From Gracilaria vermiculophylla (lineage: Eukaryota > Rhodophyta > Florideophyceae > Gracilariales > Gracilariaceae): a stretch of 64,000 nt of DNA. The position numbers and the translations under genes are program-made. Of this stretch, positions 31,196-40,665 are shown one piece after another. The notes under the pieces are model-generated. The model searched no databases. It was not told the origin of the DNA and saw only the letters and a list, made by a program, of their open reading frames with translations. Numbering within the stretch: the first letter of the stretch is position 1; every line of letters begins with the position of its first letter. The DNA lies in NCBI GenBank assembly GCA_019155205.2, contig JAHNZQ020000001.1:66860-130859 (forward strand). The letters are read 5' to 3'.

Positions 31196-31426
31196 GAAAA
31201 ATCCTCGTAAGGAGCGTATTTTGCGTTGTTTGGAATCTAATTCTTTAATTATCTCAATGGATTGATAAAGAAAATGGATATCGATAGATTTTTGAGAATA
31301 AACGAAGAGATAATAATTTTGATCAACCTGAAAATAAGAAAAGAAAATATTTTGTTCTTTGAACAAATTAAAAATATTTGTGTCGTCAGCAATTTGTTGT
31401 GTTTGAAAAAAGAAAATGTTTTGCAT
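31196..31426 (-). pseudogene. N-terminal part of the repeated family (copy c)
   Basis: Starts MQNIFFFQTQQIADDTNIF and contains YFQVDQNYYLFVYSQKSI and KELDSKQRKIRSLRGFF, aligning with copies a and b. After RSLRGFF the similarity stops at about 31196; the frame runs on to 31100 in unrelated sequence. This copy shows the likely natural start of the family. Confidence 0.55.
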
Positions 31427-31834
31427 ATTATTTTGTGTTTGTGTTTTTATAAGCGTAATTAATTATATATAATTAATGTTAATTTGTAAAGTTTCAATTA
31501 GTATTTTTGAATGTAGTTTCTTCTATTATACTCTAAATTACGCTAACTTAAACAATATTTTTTCGTAATTTATCTTGTAAAAATATTTGTGGAAGTTTGT
31601 AAGCGAGTGTGTAGGTGTTTAAAAGTAGTATTGGAAAGGTTTTAATGGTAGAATTAATACATACGCTAAATTAATAGTATAATTTGGCGTATGTTGTATA
31701 AACTTAATCTAAGAATTGAATTGCTTATTTCCTGATAAAAAGAAGCTATAGGAGTAAGTTTAAGGTTGGTAAGAAGTCCGTCTAGCACTTTCTTTCTCCA
31801 AAGAAAATACTTCTTCGAAAGCTATTTTTTTTTT
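31427..31834. other. Spacer with a direct repeat, no gene
   Basis: About 400 bp, AT-rich. The only structure I see is the direct repeat at 31534-31581. A run of T's (31827-31838) precedes the stop of the minus-strand gene. Confidence 0.4.
31534..31581. repeat. 48-nt direct repeat, left copy
   Basis: TAAATTACGCTAACTTAAAC then AATATTTTTTCGTAATT and TATCTTGTAA; it matches 32967-33014 with about two differences. Internally AAATTACG pairs with CGTAATTT. The two copies bracket the ORF at 31835-32923. Confidence 0.75.
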
Positions 31835-32923
31835 TTATTCTTTTATTCTTGAATTCCGGCTCTTTGCGACGGTGTCAGTGATGCTAGAAGCATCCCATGT
31901 GTCACTTTCATCAATATCGGCAGGATCACCGAAGAGATCTAAGAAATTAACCGTTTTACCTTTGCTAGCCTTCGAAATAGTAGTTTCAGGTTGTCCAAGA
32001 TCTAATATATCACTGAAATCCACACGATCTAATCCAGTTGTATCTTGCATATTTACCACTTCATCATATACTAATTCAGGTGGAGCCTGATTCACTGCAG
32101 TGGGTATTTGAGTAGGCTTTATTTGACAATTTGGGTTAAGGTAGGCTTGTTCAGGCAGCCAACATTCTTGTTTTGCTGGTACGATACTAGGTGCCTTTAC
32201 TCTATTGCGATAGTTAACAGTTACCACATCAGGTAAATCTGGAATCCTTGGCTTTATTTGACTAATTGGAAGTGTTTCATCAATAAAACTAGTTGGTAAT
32301 TTCTCCAGGTCCGTAAATGCGAGTTTTAGACCTCCTGTCGCCAGGAGAACAGCAACAACTATTGCGATAGGACCCCCAGCTACATAAAGTGGACCAACTG
32401 CACCCAGTAATACGGTTACAAATATCTTTCGAGTAGTTTGATACACATTTGTTAGACCAAAGTCGCCTATCGTAAAAGGTAATGCTAAAAAATCTTTGCC
32501 ATATGTTTTAGCTAGATGACAAACTGCAGTTGCAGTTATATAAATTATTTTTCCTCGACGCTTGTTAGCATACAAGTCGTGTATTATTTTTCTTATTCGA
32601 TCATTATCTAAATAGCGTAAGCCTTCTTCAACACCACAGTCTATGTAATCAACATCAATATAGGCGCCATTTCTATACTTCAAAATATTAAACATAGCTA
32701 CTCCAGATGCTCCTGATAAACTAACAGCTAACACTCTACGTAGGCTTTGGAGTTTTTTATAGCGTTCTATATGTTCTTTCAATTTTTGTAATTCTTCAAT
32801 TTTTTTTTTGTGAGAACGCATTTTACGGATAATAAAATAATCGATGAGTAATACACTCGGAACAAGAATCCAATATTCATTAATAAAAAATATACGGTTA
32901 GAAGAATATTTCCAAAATAGCAT
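31835..32923 (-). CDS. Unknown multi-span membrane protein, 362 residues
   Basis: Not recognised. Seen in order: an N-terminal hydrophobic segment (WILVPSVLLIDYFII); a charged coiled coil (KKKIEELQKLKEHIERYKK); a helix (VLAVSLSGASGVAMF); a soluble stretch; a helix around IIYITATAVCHLA; a Gly/Ala-rich double span (IFVTVLLGAVGPLYVAGG and IAIVVAVLLATGG); then about 150 soluble Pro- and Asp-rich residues (NFLDLFGDPADIDESDTWD). The frame is long and intact despite lying in decayed DNA, so it is probably under selection or recently acquired. It is flanked by 48-nt direct repeats and is next to the serine recombinase gene. Confidence 0.6.
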   Translation of the reverse strand: MLFWKYSSNRIFFINEYWILVPSVLLIDYFIIRKMRSHKKKIEELQKLKEHIERYKKLQSLRRVLAVSLSGASGVAMFNILKYRNGAYIDVDYIDCGVEEGLRYLDNDRIRKIIHDLYANKRRGKIIYITATAVCHLAKTYGKDFLALPFTIGDFGLTNVYQTTRKIFVTVLLGAVGPLYVAGGPIAIVVAVLLATGGLKLAFTDLEKLPTSFIDETLPISQIKPRIPDLPDVVTVNYRNRVKAPSIVPAKQECWLPEQAYLNPNCQIKPTQIPTAVNQAPPELVYDEVVNMQDTTGLDRVDFSDILDLGQPETTISKASKGKTVNFLDLFGDPADIDESDTWDASSITDTVAKSRNSRIKE

Positions 32924-32966
32924 AATTGTAATTATAAATGTTAATGTTTTGTTATAGTATTATATA

Positions 32967-33014
32967 TAAATTACGCTAACTTAAAAAATATTTTTTCGTA
33001 ATTAATCTTGTAAA
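32967..33014. repeat. 48-nt direct repeat, right copy
   Basis: TAAATTACGCTAACTTAAAA then AATATTTTTTCGTAATT and AATCTTGTAA; near-identical to 31534-31581. It lies 353 bp before the serine recombinase start and could be its recombination site. The remaining spacer to 33302 shows nothing else. Confidence 0.75.
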
Positions 33015-33302
33015 GGATGTTGATTGAAGTTTGACTAAAGAGTTTAGGTAGGTTTAGTGAAGGATTGGATGCTTATCAAGTAACTAGGCTTAGCTAACGC
33101 TATGTTAGAGTAAGTAATCGTGTATTGTTTAATATGTAAGTAGAATTCCGAAGAGTAGCGAAGTGAGGACTTGTTCCGAACAGTGAAAAGAGTTTTAGGG
33201 ATATTATTAATTAAGCTTGTTTAAGAGTAATTGTATTAGTATGTAATTTTGGGGTTTACTCTAAACGTAAGGTAATGTTTTGTGATTTAAATATGATTTT
33301 TC

Positions 33303-33331
33303 TTGATTTTAAATTCAAAGTATGCTATAAT
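33303..33331 (+). promoter_or_regulatory. Bacterial-type promoter of the recombinase gene
   Basis: TTGATT (33303-33308), 17-bp spacer, TATAAT (33326-33331) with an extended TGC just ahead of the -10. It is 36 bp before the start codon, with an AAGGGAAG ribosome site between. TGCTATAAT recurs ahead of trnY. Confidence 0.65.
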
Positions 33332-33366
33332 GTATATAAAACACATTTGAAAAGGGAAGTATAAAA

Positions 33367-34035
33367 ATGTTTGATGAAGTTCCTAAAAATTGTCGCTATG
33401 GGTATGCGCGTGTATCTTCGAAATCACAAGAAGAAAATTCTTCTTTAGAATCACAAAAAAAAGAGTTCCTTGACCGAGGTGTTCCGGAAAAAAATATTCG
33501 TATTGAAATAGGATCAGCTGCTGAGACTATTTCTGAGCGACCTGTTTTTTATAATTTAATCGACGAGGAATTAAAAGAAAATGATTTACTACTTGTGACT
33601 AAAATCGATCGTTGCAGTCGAAACACACTTGAGTTTTTAAAGTTACAGGAAAAATTTTTCAAAAAGAAAATTACATTTCTATCTTTAGACTTGCCGTATT
33701 CTAATGATATGGCAGTGAATAAGTTGATTGCAACGAATTTAGCGGCAATTGCTACTTTTGAAAATGAGCGTCGAAGAGAACGGCAACGTGAAGGGATAAA
33801 AGCTGCTAGAGCATCAGGTAAATATCTAGGTCGAAAAACTGTTATCAATAAAAAATTGATTGATGAAGTGAAGTACTTGAAAGAAAGTAAAAATTTATCG
33901 ATTACTCAAATAGCAAAATTAACTGGTCGCGGCCGTACAACAATTTATAAGGTTTTGAAAAAGGAATTAAATTATGTTCCATATAATCGATTAGTGAAAG
34001 CACCTAAAAGGGAGGGAGTCGATGAATCAAAATAG
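33367..34035 (+). CDS. serC: Serine recombinase (resolvase/invertase family, SerC)
   Basis: A 222-residue site-specific recombinase that breaks DNA through a phosphoserine link. The catalytic serine lies in YGYARVSSKSQ (about residues 12-20), with conserved VTKIDRCSRN (about 78-88) and the linker helix ENERRRERQREGIKAARASG. A C-terminal helix-turn-helix follows (SITQIAKLTGRGRTTIYKVL, about 178-197). Length and domains match the small recombinases of diatom plastid plasmids (from memory). The frame is intact and has its own promoter. It overlaps the next ORF by 14 bp. Confidence 0.93.
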   Translation: MFDEVPKNCRYGYARVSSKSQEENSSLESQKKEFLDRGVPEKNIRIEIGSAAETISERPVFYNLIDEELKENDLLLVTKIDRCSRNTLEFLKLQEKFFKKKITFLSLDLPYSNDMAVNKLIATNLAAIATFENERRRERQREGIKAARASGKYLGRKTVINKKLIDEVKYLKESKNLSITQIAKLTGRGRTTIYKVLKKELNYVPYNRLVKAPKREGVDESK

Positions 34036-34273
34036 ATTAAGTTTGAAATCCGGAAACTTAACAATTCATTATATTTGTTTTAATGTCGAAGGTTTTATTG
34101 AATTCAAAGAAATTAAAAAGTTAGCCTTTTATTTATTCCAATCATTTGGTTTTAATTCAACTTTTATAATATACGATCAGACTCAAGGTTGGGAAGAAAA
34201 AAAAATTTTTTATGCGGATAAAAATCAATATAAAGTCTCTTTTCATCAGTTTGCGTATACTCTAAAAGGATAA
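34022..34273 (+). CDS. Unknown 83-residue ORF coupled to serC
   Basis: Not recognised. It starts inside the end of serC, with GGGAGGGAG 3-8 bp before the ATG, so it is translationally coupled. Small soluble alpha/beta-like protein (LTIHYICFNVEGFIEFKE; FNSTFIIYDQTQGW). Coupling suggests an accessory to recombination or a passenger kept with the recombinase. Confidence 0.5.
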   Translation: MNQNRLSLKSGNLTIHYICFNVEGFIEFKEIKKLAFYLFQSFGFNSTFIIYDQTQGWEEKKIFYADKNQYKVSFHQFAYTLKG

Positions 34274-34443
34274 GAGTGCTGGGAGAAATAAATAGAATAT
34301 TTCCATTCGAATTAATTAATGGATCAGAGAATCAAATATGCTCTGATAGGTCCCTAATAGCTGATTTAAGACCACTAAATAGGTTGAGCGGGTTAATATG
34401 GTGAAGATGGAGGAAGATTAAAAAGATTCCTCCCATTCTTTAC

Positions 34444-34797
34444 TTAAGGATAACGATCTTTTATTTCTAACAAAGTTTTTTTCACGCAATTTCTTAATTC
34501 TTCTTCGGATATTTCATAATCCTCTCTTAACAATGGGTCAGCTTCAAATAATTCGCAGTCAAGGAATAAGTCTGAGATTAAAGATGAAAACCCATCTATT
34601 TCTGTTAATTTGAAATTTTCTGTTATGTAAACTAATTCTTCTGAATTATAAGTTTTGTCACGATCTGATTTCCACATTTGAAAAAATTGGTCAGAAAATT
34701 CTGTTCCACTAATCTTTTTATCAACAAATTTTTTCATTAAATCTAGATACATTTTATAATTTTCCCAATACTTAAAATTTCTTATCAATTTTTTCAT
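34444..34797 (-). CDS. Colicin-D-immunity-like protein (intact frame)
   Basis: 117 residues, acidic and helical. Pattern: YWENYKMYLDLMKKFVDKK, then ISGTEFSDQFFQMW, a helix around GFSSLISDLFLDCELFE, then YEISEEELRNCVKKTLLEI. This fits the colicin-D immunity family and aligns with the ORF at 29673. Its ATG directly abuts the stop codon (34798-34800) of a reading frame that looks like the end of a colicin-D-type nuclease, the exact order expected of such a pair. An imperfect GGAGGAA-type hairpin follows at about 34405-34439. Confidence 0.6.
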   Translation of the reverse strand: MKKLIRNFKYWENYKMYLDLMKKFVDKKISGTEFSDQFFQMWKSDRDKTYNSEELVYITENFKLTEIDGFSSLISDLFLDCELFEADPLLREDYEISEEELRNCVKKTLLEIKDRYP

Positions 34798-35078
34798 TTA
34801 TAAGGCTCCTCGATTTAGCATATTATCCAATTGATCATCTTTTAATAACCAACCACTAATAAATTTATTATTATCTCTATTAAAGAATACATTCAATCCC
34901 GTTTCAGGATTAAAGTAATGAGTAACTTCAATCCAGCCCCATCTACATAGGAACCACCTCGAATATTCGTTATTTTAGTGATTAATTCCTCTTGACTTAG
35001 AGAATTATTTTTGCATTCAACTGAAAGACGATACAATTCATTCATTTCCTTTTGGGTAAAATCGATTTCAGCTGGCAT
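34798..35078 (-). pseudogene. Broken colicin-D-type nuclease C-terminus
   Basis: Two frames on the minus strand each hold a part. The frame 34893-35078 has a helical stretch (FTQKEMNELYRL; SLSQEELITKI) and then NIRGGSYVDG. The frame ending at 34798 has a segment with HYFNPETGLNV and NKFISGW, the strand pattern of the colicin-D catalytic core, and ends NRGAL just before the immunity gene. The break lies at about 34938-34950. The N-terminal part of the catalytic domain is not identifiable, so the gene is dead. Confidence 0.55.
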
Positions 35079-35098
35079 CTGTTGTATAGCCTGAGTAA

Positions 35099-35386
35099 TT
35101 AGCTTTTTTTTTTTGATAAATTAGCATTTGAATCAATAGATCTCATAATTGGTGAAGTAGGCGGTAAAATCGGCAAACCGATTGCTTGCGTTGGAGCTAG
35201 TCCATTACCGAGAGAATTAATTAATTGCCCATAAACGAATATCCGCTTAGCTTTTGTAACGATTTTTTTCCGAATTTTAATCGTATAACAACAAATTTTT
35301 TCTGATAAAAATTCCTCTGATTGAATTGATTTACCGCAATAAGGGTATTTAAAAACTTCCACGGATACTTTATGCTTTTGTGTCAT
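35099..35386 (-). pseudogene. Reading-frame remnant upstream of the broken nuclease
   Basis: 95 residues, not recognised. It contains YPYCGKS and a Gly/Pro-rich stretch (GNGLAPTQAIGLPILPPTSP) of the linker type seen ahead of toxin domains. It may be an earlier part of the gene at 34798-35078. It overlaps the tail of the repeated-family copy at 35370. Confidence 0.3.
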
Positions 35387-35612
35387 AATTTTTTAAGTTT
35401 TGATATAATTTATTGCGTCTAATAGTTTCGTACTTGACGGAGTATCCTTTGAGTTGGAATAAGCTATGTTGTTGTGTGCTTTCATAATATTTTTTTAAGG
35501 ATATTTTGGCTTGAAGTTGAAATCCTGTTTGAATAATTTCGATTATCTCCTGCTCAGGAATCCTTCCCGGGCTTTGCCAATTGCAAAGCAATACGTCGCG
35601 CTGCTTCGGCAC
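35370..35612 (-). pseudogene. C-terminal part of the repeated family (copy d)
   Basis: Contains PEQEIIEIIQTGFQLQAK, SLKKYYESTQQHSLFQLKG and VKYETIRRNKLYQNLK, matching copies b and e. Upstream DNA to about 35700 is also similar to 60810-60900 but out of frame. No N-terminal half is present. Confidence 0.55.
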
Positions 35613-35768
35613 GTCGTCACCGAGGTTGTCTTCGGAAGTGATGAAATTTGGCTGATTTTGAGGTTTAGGCTTATCAGAGGGTGATTCTACTTAACCTGTT
35701 AAGTACGCTTAAATCGAGCATAAAGGCCCTCTAAAATGACATTTTATCTAGTTGTTTGAGAGTTTTGA

Positions 35769-36083
35769 TTATTGATAAAGTTTGTTTTTTCGAATAGCCT
35801 CGTATTTGAGACAGTAACCGTGAATTTTAAATAAACTATTTGGTTCTGTGCTTTCATAATACTTCTTCAATGAGATTGTTCCTTGAGCTTGAAGTTGAAA
35901 TCCTCTTTGAATAATTTCGATTCGCTCCTGTTCGGTAATTTTACTTAAAGTGATGAAATGTGGTCGATTTTGAGCTTTATTTTGATTTAATATAGATTTC
36001 TGAGTCTGAGAAGGTGTCTTAAAATAAATTTTAGAGGTGTCTGAAGGAATTTTTAAAATGGGTTCTTCAACCTTTGAATGGGT
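35769..36083 (-). pseudogene. C-terminal part of the repeated family (copy e)
   Basis: An open frame of about 100 codons without ATG: PSQTQKSILNQNKAQNRPHF, ITEQERIEIIQRGFQLQAQ, SLKKYYESTEPNSLFKI and YEAIRKNKLYQ before the stop. It is a tandem neighbour of copy d, 150 bp away, in the same orientation. Confidence 0.5.
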
Positions 36084-36673
36084 TTAGCAAAGACGTTGAA
36101 TGGTGTCAAAACTAATTTAGTTCCTATTACAAATGCTACAACACATTTTCTTTTCCCTTCTCCTTTTTAATTTTAACAGAAAGACTTTTTTCTTGTTGAA
36201 TTAAAAGCTTTAGCTTTTTCTGATCATTTAGGAACCCAATCCACATATCTAATTTCGAATTAAGTTTATTTGGATATCATTCTCTTTTTCAAAAAACCCA
36301 TTTTGAAAAGGAAACTAATCGTTTTTTCAGAGCATTTTTGACAATCAGGAATTGTCAGAATGCAAAAATTAATAATTACTGCTACTAAAATCGATAAGTA
36401 CTAACACATCAAAAGCCTTCTTTCTATTTTATTTGAAATTATAGTATAAAATTAAAATAACTAAAACAAAAATTAGAAAAATATAAACGTATGCAAAAAA
36501 TGCAGACAATATCGCATCTGGTTTATCATTATCATCTATTTTAAGGTGCCGATGTTATATTATCGAGGCAAAGCAATAGCACCGAGCCAGACCATTAACT
36601 GAGCAAGCATAGCTTTCTCAAAATCAGATTCATTCTTTTATCAATCTTTAGAAAGTATAAAGATTGACAAAGA
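36084..36673. other. Gene-free spacer at the end of the island
   Basis: About 590 bp with no supported gene. I see a short direct repeat (AAAGATTAAGAG twice near 36668-36693) that overlaps the stop of the next gene, and no RNA gene. Confidence 0.4.
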
Positions 36674-37687
36674 TTAAGAGTAAAGATTAAGAGCAGAATT
36701 AAAATGATCTATCAAACCTGAAAGGTGCGAAGCAATATCTGGCAAAAACTCCGGATTCAAAAACATTAAGCTATTTAAGCTATTTGGAAAATATTCGTGA
36801 AGAGTTTCCCGAAGAAGACTATTTGGGAAAAAATTTATATCACTATCTTTATATTCTCTTAGAAAATATTTTAAAATATCTGGTCTCTCTTTATACCAAA
36901 ATTCTCGAACTTCATTTGGAATAGGCTCCTTGGTCCATAAATATGGTAAATAATGAAAAACAAGAACATTTTTCTCTTGATTATTTATTAATAGCTTTTG
37001 TTCTTCTCCTTCACTTGGTAGAAAAGGCATAGTAAATACCAAATGATTTAAACTATCCGCTATAATACCAAGGATTCCTAAAAATACAGTTCCAGTTAAA
37101 TTAATACCTAATACTGCAGGTAGAATCCCTTGCAATACGTCTTCTGTCCAATCTACAGCAGCTGCTATATAACACCATGGAAAATTGTATGGATTAATCG
37201 AAATAAACCAAGATAAAGTAATTCTAAGAATTACGATTTGAGTATAAACCATAAAACCTACGAACACAACTTCACGAATAGTTTCTAAGACTGTTATATC
37301 CAAACAAATGTTTAAGTGTATTTGTAAAAATCCTGAGAACCAATCAGGTAAAAAGTAACTGTTTCTATAATTTTCAATATAAAAGTTATAAAATCCTTCT
37401 TCTTTACTTTCATAAAAATATCTCGGAATTCTGTCTAACTTTGGAGTAGGACCAAAAATCATTTCAAACAATGTCTCTGGTCTTTGAACTGGTGGCCAAC
37501 TAGTTTGATGAACTGGAAGCTTCGAAAGAAATTGTGAGCGAGAATCCATATTTGTAGAAAACTCCGGAGCAGTAGGCATTCCAGGATTTTCTGGATATCC
37601 AAAGTACCCAGCGATTTTTTGGAAAAAATTACTTACAATTTCATAAAAAGCGTTTCGAACGGGAAAAAATTTTTCGTTTAGACTCAT
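36674..37687 (-). CDS. ycf89: YGGT-type membrane protein, probably diatom Ycf89
   Basis: 337 residues. A soluble Pro-rich N-terminal region (about 1-110) is followed by hydrophobic spans. The middle part (VILRITLSWFISINPYN, then VDWTEDVLQGILPAVLG and a last span, about residues 150-225) has the RxxLSWF...P...D...P layout of the YGGT/Ycf19 membrane family. A soluble C-terminus follows. Diatom plastids keep a conserved gene of this kind near rbcS, called Ycf89; the symbol is from memory of the family. Role unknown; YGGT proteins are linked to membrane organisation. It lies upstream of nothing on its strand but trnP. Confidence 0.65.
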   Translation of the reverse strand: MSLNEKFFPVRNAFYEIVSNFFQKIAGYFGYPENPGMPTAPEFSTNMDSRSQFLSKLPVHQTSWPPVQRPETLFEMIFGPTPKLDRIPRYFYESKEEGFYNFYIENYRNSYFLPDWFSGFLQIHLNICLDITVLETIREVVFVGFMVYTQIVILRITLSWFISINPYNFPWCYIAAAVDWTEDVLQGILPAVLGINLTGTVFLGILGIIADSLNHLVFTMPFLPSEGEEQKLLINNQEKNVLVFHYLPYLWTKEPIPNEVREFWYKERPDILKYFLREYKDSDINFFPNSLLRETLHEYFPNSLNSLMFLNPEFLPDIASHLSGLIDHFNSALNLYS

Positions 37688-37854
37688 GTGTACTTTTTAA
37701 TTAATATCATTTGAATAGAACACTTTAAGAGTATAAAAAATAAATTGAATTCAATCAAGACTTTTTCCAAGACTTTTTAAATTTTCTTCTCGCTTGCTGT
37801 TTTTTCTATCACTTCGTTCATAGAGATTCTATGGTAATTGCGTATGTTTCACTT

Positions 37855-37928
37855 TCGGGATAGTAGGATTTGAACCTACGACACCCTGCTCCCAAAGCAG
37901 GTGCTCTACCAAGCTGAGCTATATCCCG
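37855..37928 (-). tRNA. trnP(ugg): tRNA-Pro (UGG)
   Basis: Minus strand: acceptor CGGGATA/TATCCCG, anticodon loop TTTGGGA (UGG), T-arm GTAGGTTCAAATCCTAC. Discriminator A. Confidence 0.96.
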
Positions 37929-38160
37929 TTACTCTATCAAACTCTACTGATATACCTTACTAAATTTTTGAAAATTTTGCAAGATCTCTAATAAATTATT
38001 GAAATTATTTATTTCATTCTATTAAATTTTAATAGACATTGTAGAACAAAACTTAACAAGACCAATTTCTTTAGACCTCCGAGATAAATTGAAGAGGTCT
38101 TTTTATTAGCCCTAAAATTAAAAGTTACTCATTCATTTTTTGACAATCTAAGATCACTTT

Positions 38161-38196
38161 TTTATCTGAACAAAGTTTAAACTTTGTTCAGATAAA
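38161..38196. repeat. Perfect 36-bp palindrome
   Basis: TTTATCTGAACAAAGTTT (38161-38178) is followed directly by its exact reverse complement. It lies in the 417-bp spacer between trnP and rbcS, which holds no gene. A smaller AGACCTC/GAGGTCT hairpin followed by T's is at about 38073-38103. Confidence 0.8.
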
Positions 38197-38263
38197 ACAA
38201 ATAAGATTGATTTCAATGTTCACAGATACATTGTGTCTACAATAATAATACTATAATCGTTTC

Positions 38264-38308
38264 TAATAAAAAAAGTGTCCAGTTTCTCTGATATAGAGAT
38301 CTGAACAC
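38264..38308 (-). terminator. Terminator of rbcL-rbcS
   Basis: On the minus strand a GTGTTCAG...CTGGACAC stem with an inner TCTCT/AGAGA stem, followed by TTTTTTATT. This is the form of a factor-independent terminator, 37 bp after the rbcS stop. Confidence 0.75.
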
Positions 38309-38345
38309 CTTCAATTCATTTATTTCTTTCTAAAAATAAAAAGAA

Positions 38346-38765
38346 TTAGTAACGACCACCCTCTGGATTAGCTTGAACACTATAGCTTTTAATAGTATAA
38401 GCAATTCTACGAGCTTCGCATTCTTGTCGCTCTAAGTAGAATCCTGGTTCATTCGTAGGACGATTTACAATGAAAGACATTACACAACTTTCAGTACCGT
38501 ATGCAGCATTAAATGCGTTAATACGAATATAACCAGCTGCGCATGATTTACGGGCTTCACGTAATTCAAACATTACAGATCCAGGATCTTTTACATCAAA
38601 TAATGGTAAACCCCATAATTCCCAGTAACTATTACGAGGATGTGGATCATCGGTCCACTCAACGTTCATTGCCCAACCTTTGTTGATACAATAAGCAATT
38701 TGTTTTTCAATTTGTTGATCAGTTAAATCGGGTAAAAACGAGAAACAACCTTGTGTAAGTCTCAC
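38346..38765 (-). CDS. rbcS: Rubisco small subunit
   Basis: 139-residue small subunit of red-type (form ID) Rubisco. It starts MRLTQGCFSFLPDLTDQQI; blocks EWTDDPHPRNSYWELWGLP and YIRINAFNAAYGTESC are typical, and the C-terminal extension that forms a hairpin in red-type enzymes is present. It lies 122 bp after rbcL on the same strand, as an operon, with a terminator behind it. Confidence 0.98.
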   Translation of the reverse strand: MRLTQGCFSFLPDLTDQQIEKQIAYCINKGWAMNVEWTDDPHPRNSYWELWGLPLFDVKDPGSVMFELREARKSCAAGYIRINAFNAAYGTESCVMSFIVNRPTNEPGFYLERQECEARRIAYTIKSYSVQANPEGGRY

Positions 38766-38887
38766 TATTCAAATACTCCTTTAGTTTTTTAAGGTAATTT
38801 ATTTTTTTTGTTCATTATTTTTTTGTTAAAAGTAGCATTATTGCTATTGGTATGTCATCAATACCTCTACTAATAACTACACACTTA

Positions 38888-40405
<1,518 letters not shown>

Positions 40406-40443
40406 CTAATTTCAAAAAATTAGTTCTATCGGTTGAGCTTTTC

Positions 40444-40467
40444 TTGTCAACCTTGACAAAAATTATA
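40444..40467 (-). promoter_or_regulatory. rbcL promoter -10 and adjoining inverted repeat
   Basis: On the minus strand a TATAAT (complement of 40462-40467) lies about 102 bp before rbcL. Right after it is the inverted repeat TTGTCAACCTTGACAA (40444-40459). The repeat could be an operator of a LysR-type regulator such as RbcR, or a leader stem. No good -35 is seen. Confidence 0.35.
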
Positions 40468-40665
40468 CAACGGTTTGCAGAAATAAATAGTTCTATTAAA
40501 TATTATGTATTTCATAACCTTTTTAAATAATGTTTTTATAAAACTAATTTTTATACCAGAAAATATTTTTTTATAATACTAGCTCAAAGGAGCTCAAAAG
40601 TATACAAGTGAAAACCAATTTCAATCTTTAAGACTTATCAATAAAATTTTATTTTCTCCAAGCCT

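Noticed and set aside
38073..38103. AGACCTC/GAGGTCT hairpin with T run as a gene terminator
   Set aside because: There is no plus-strand gene ahead of it for more than 3 kb, so I list it only as a structure in the spacer.
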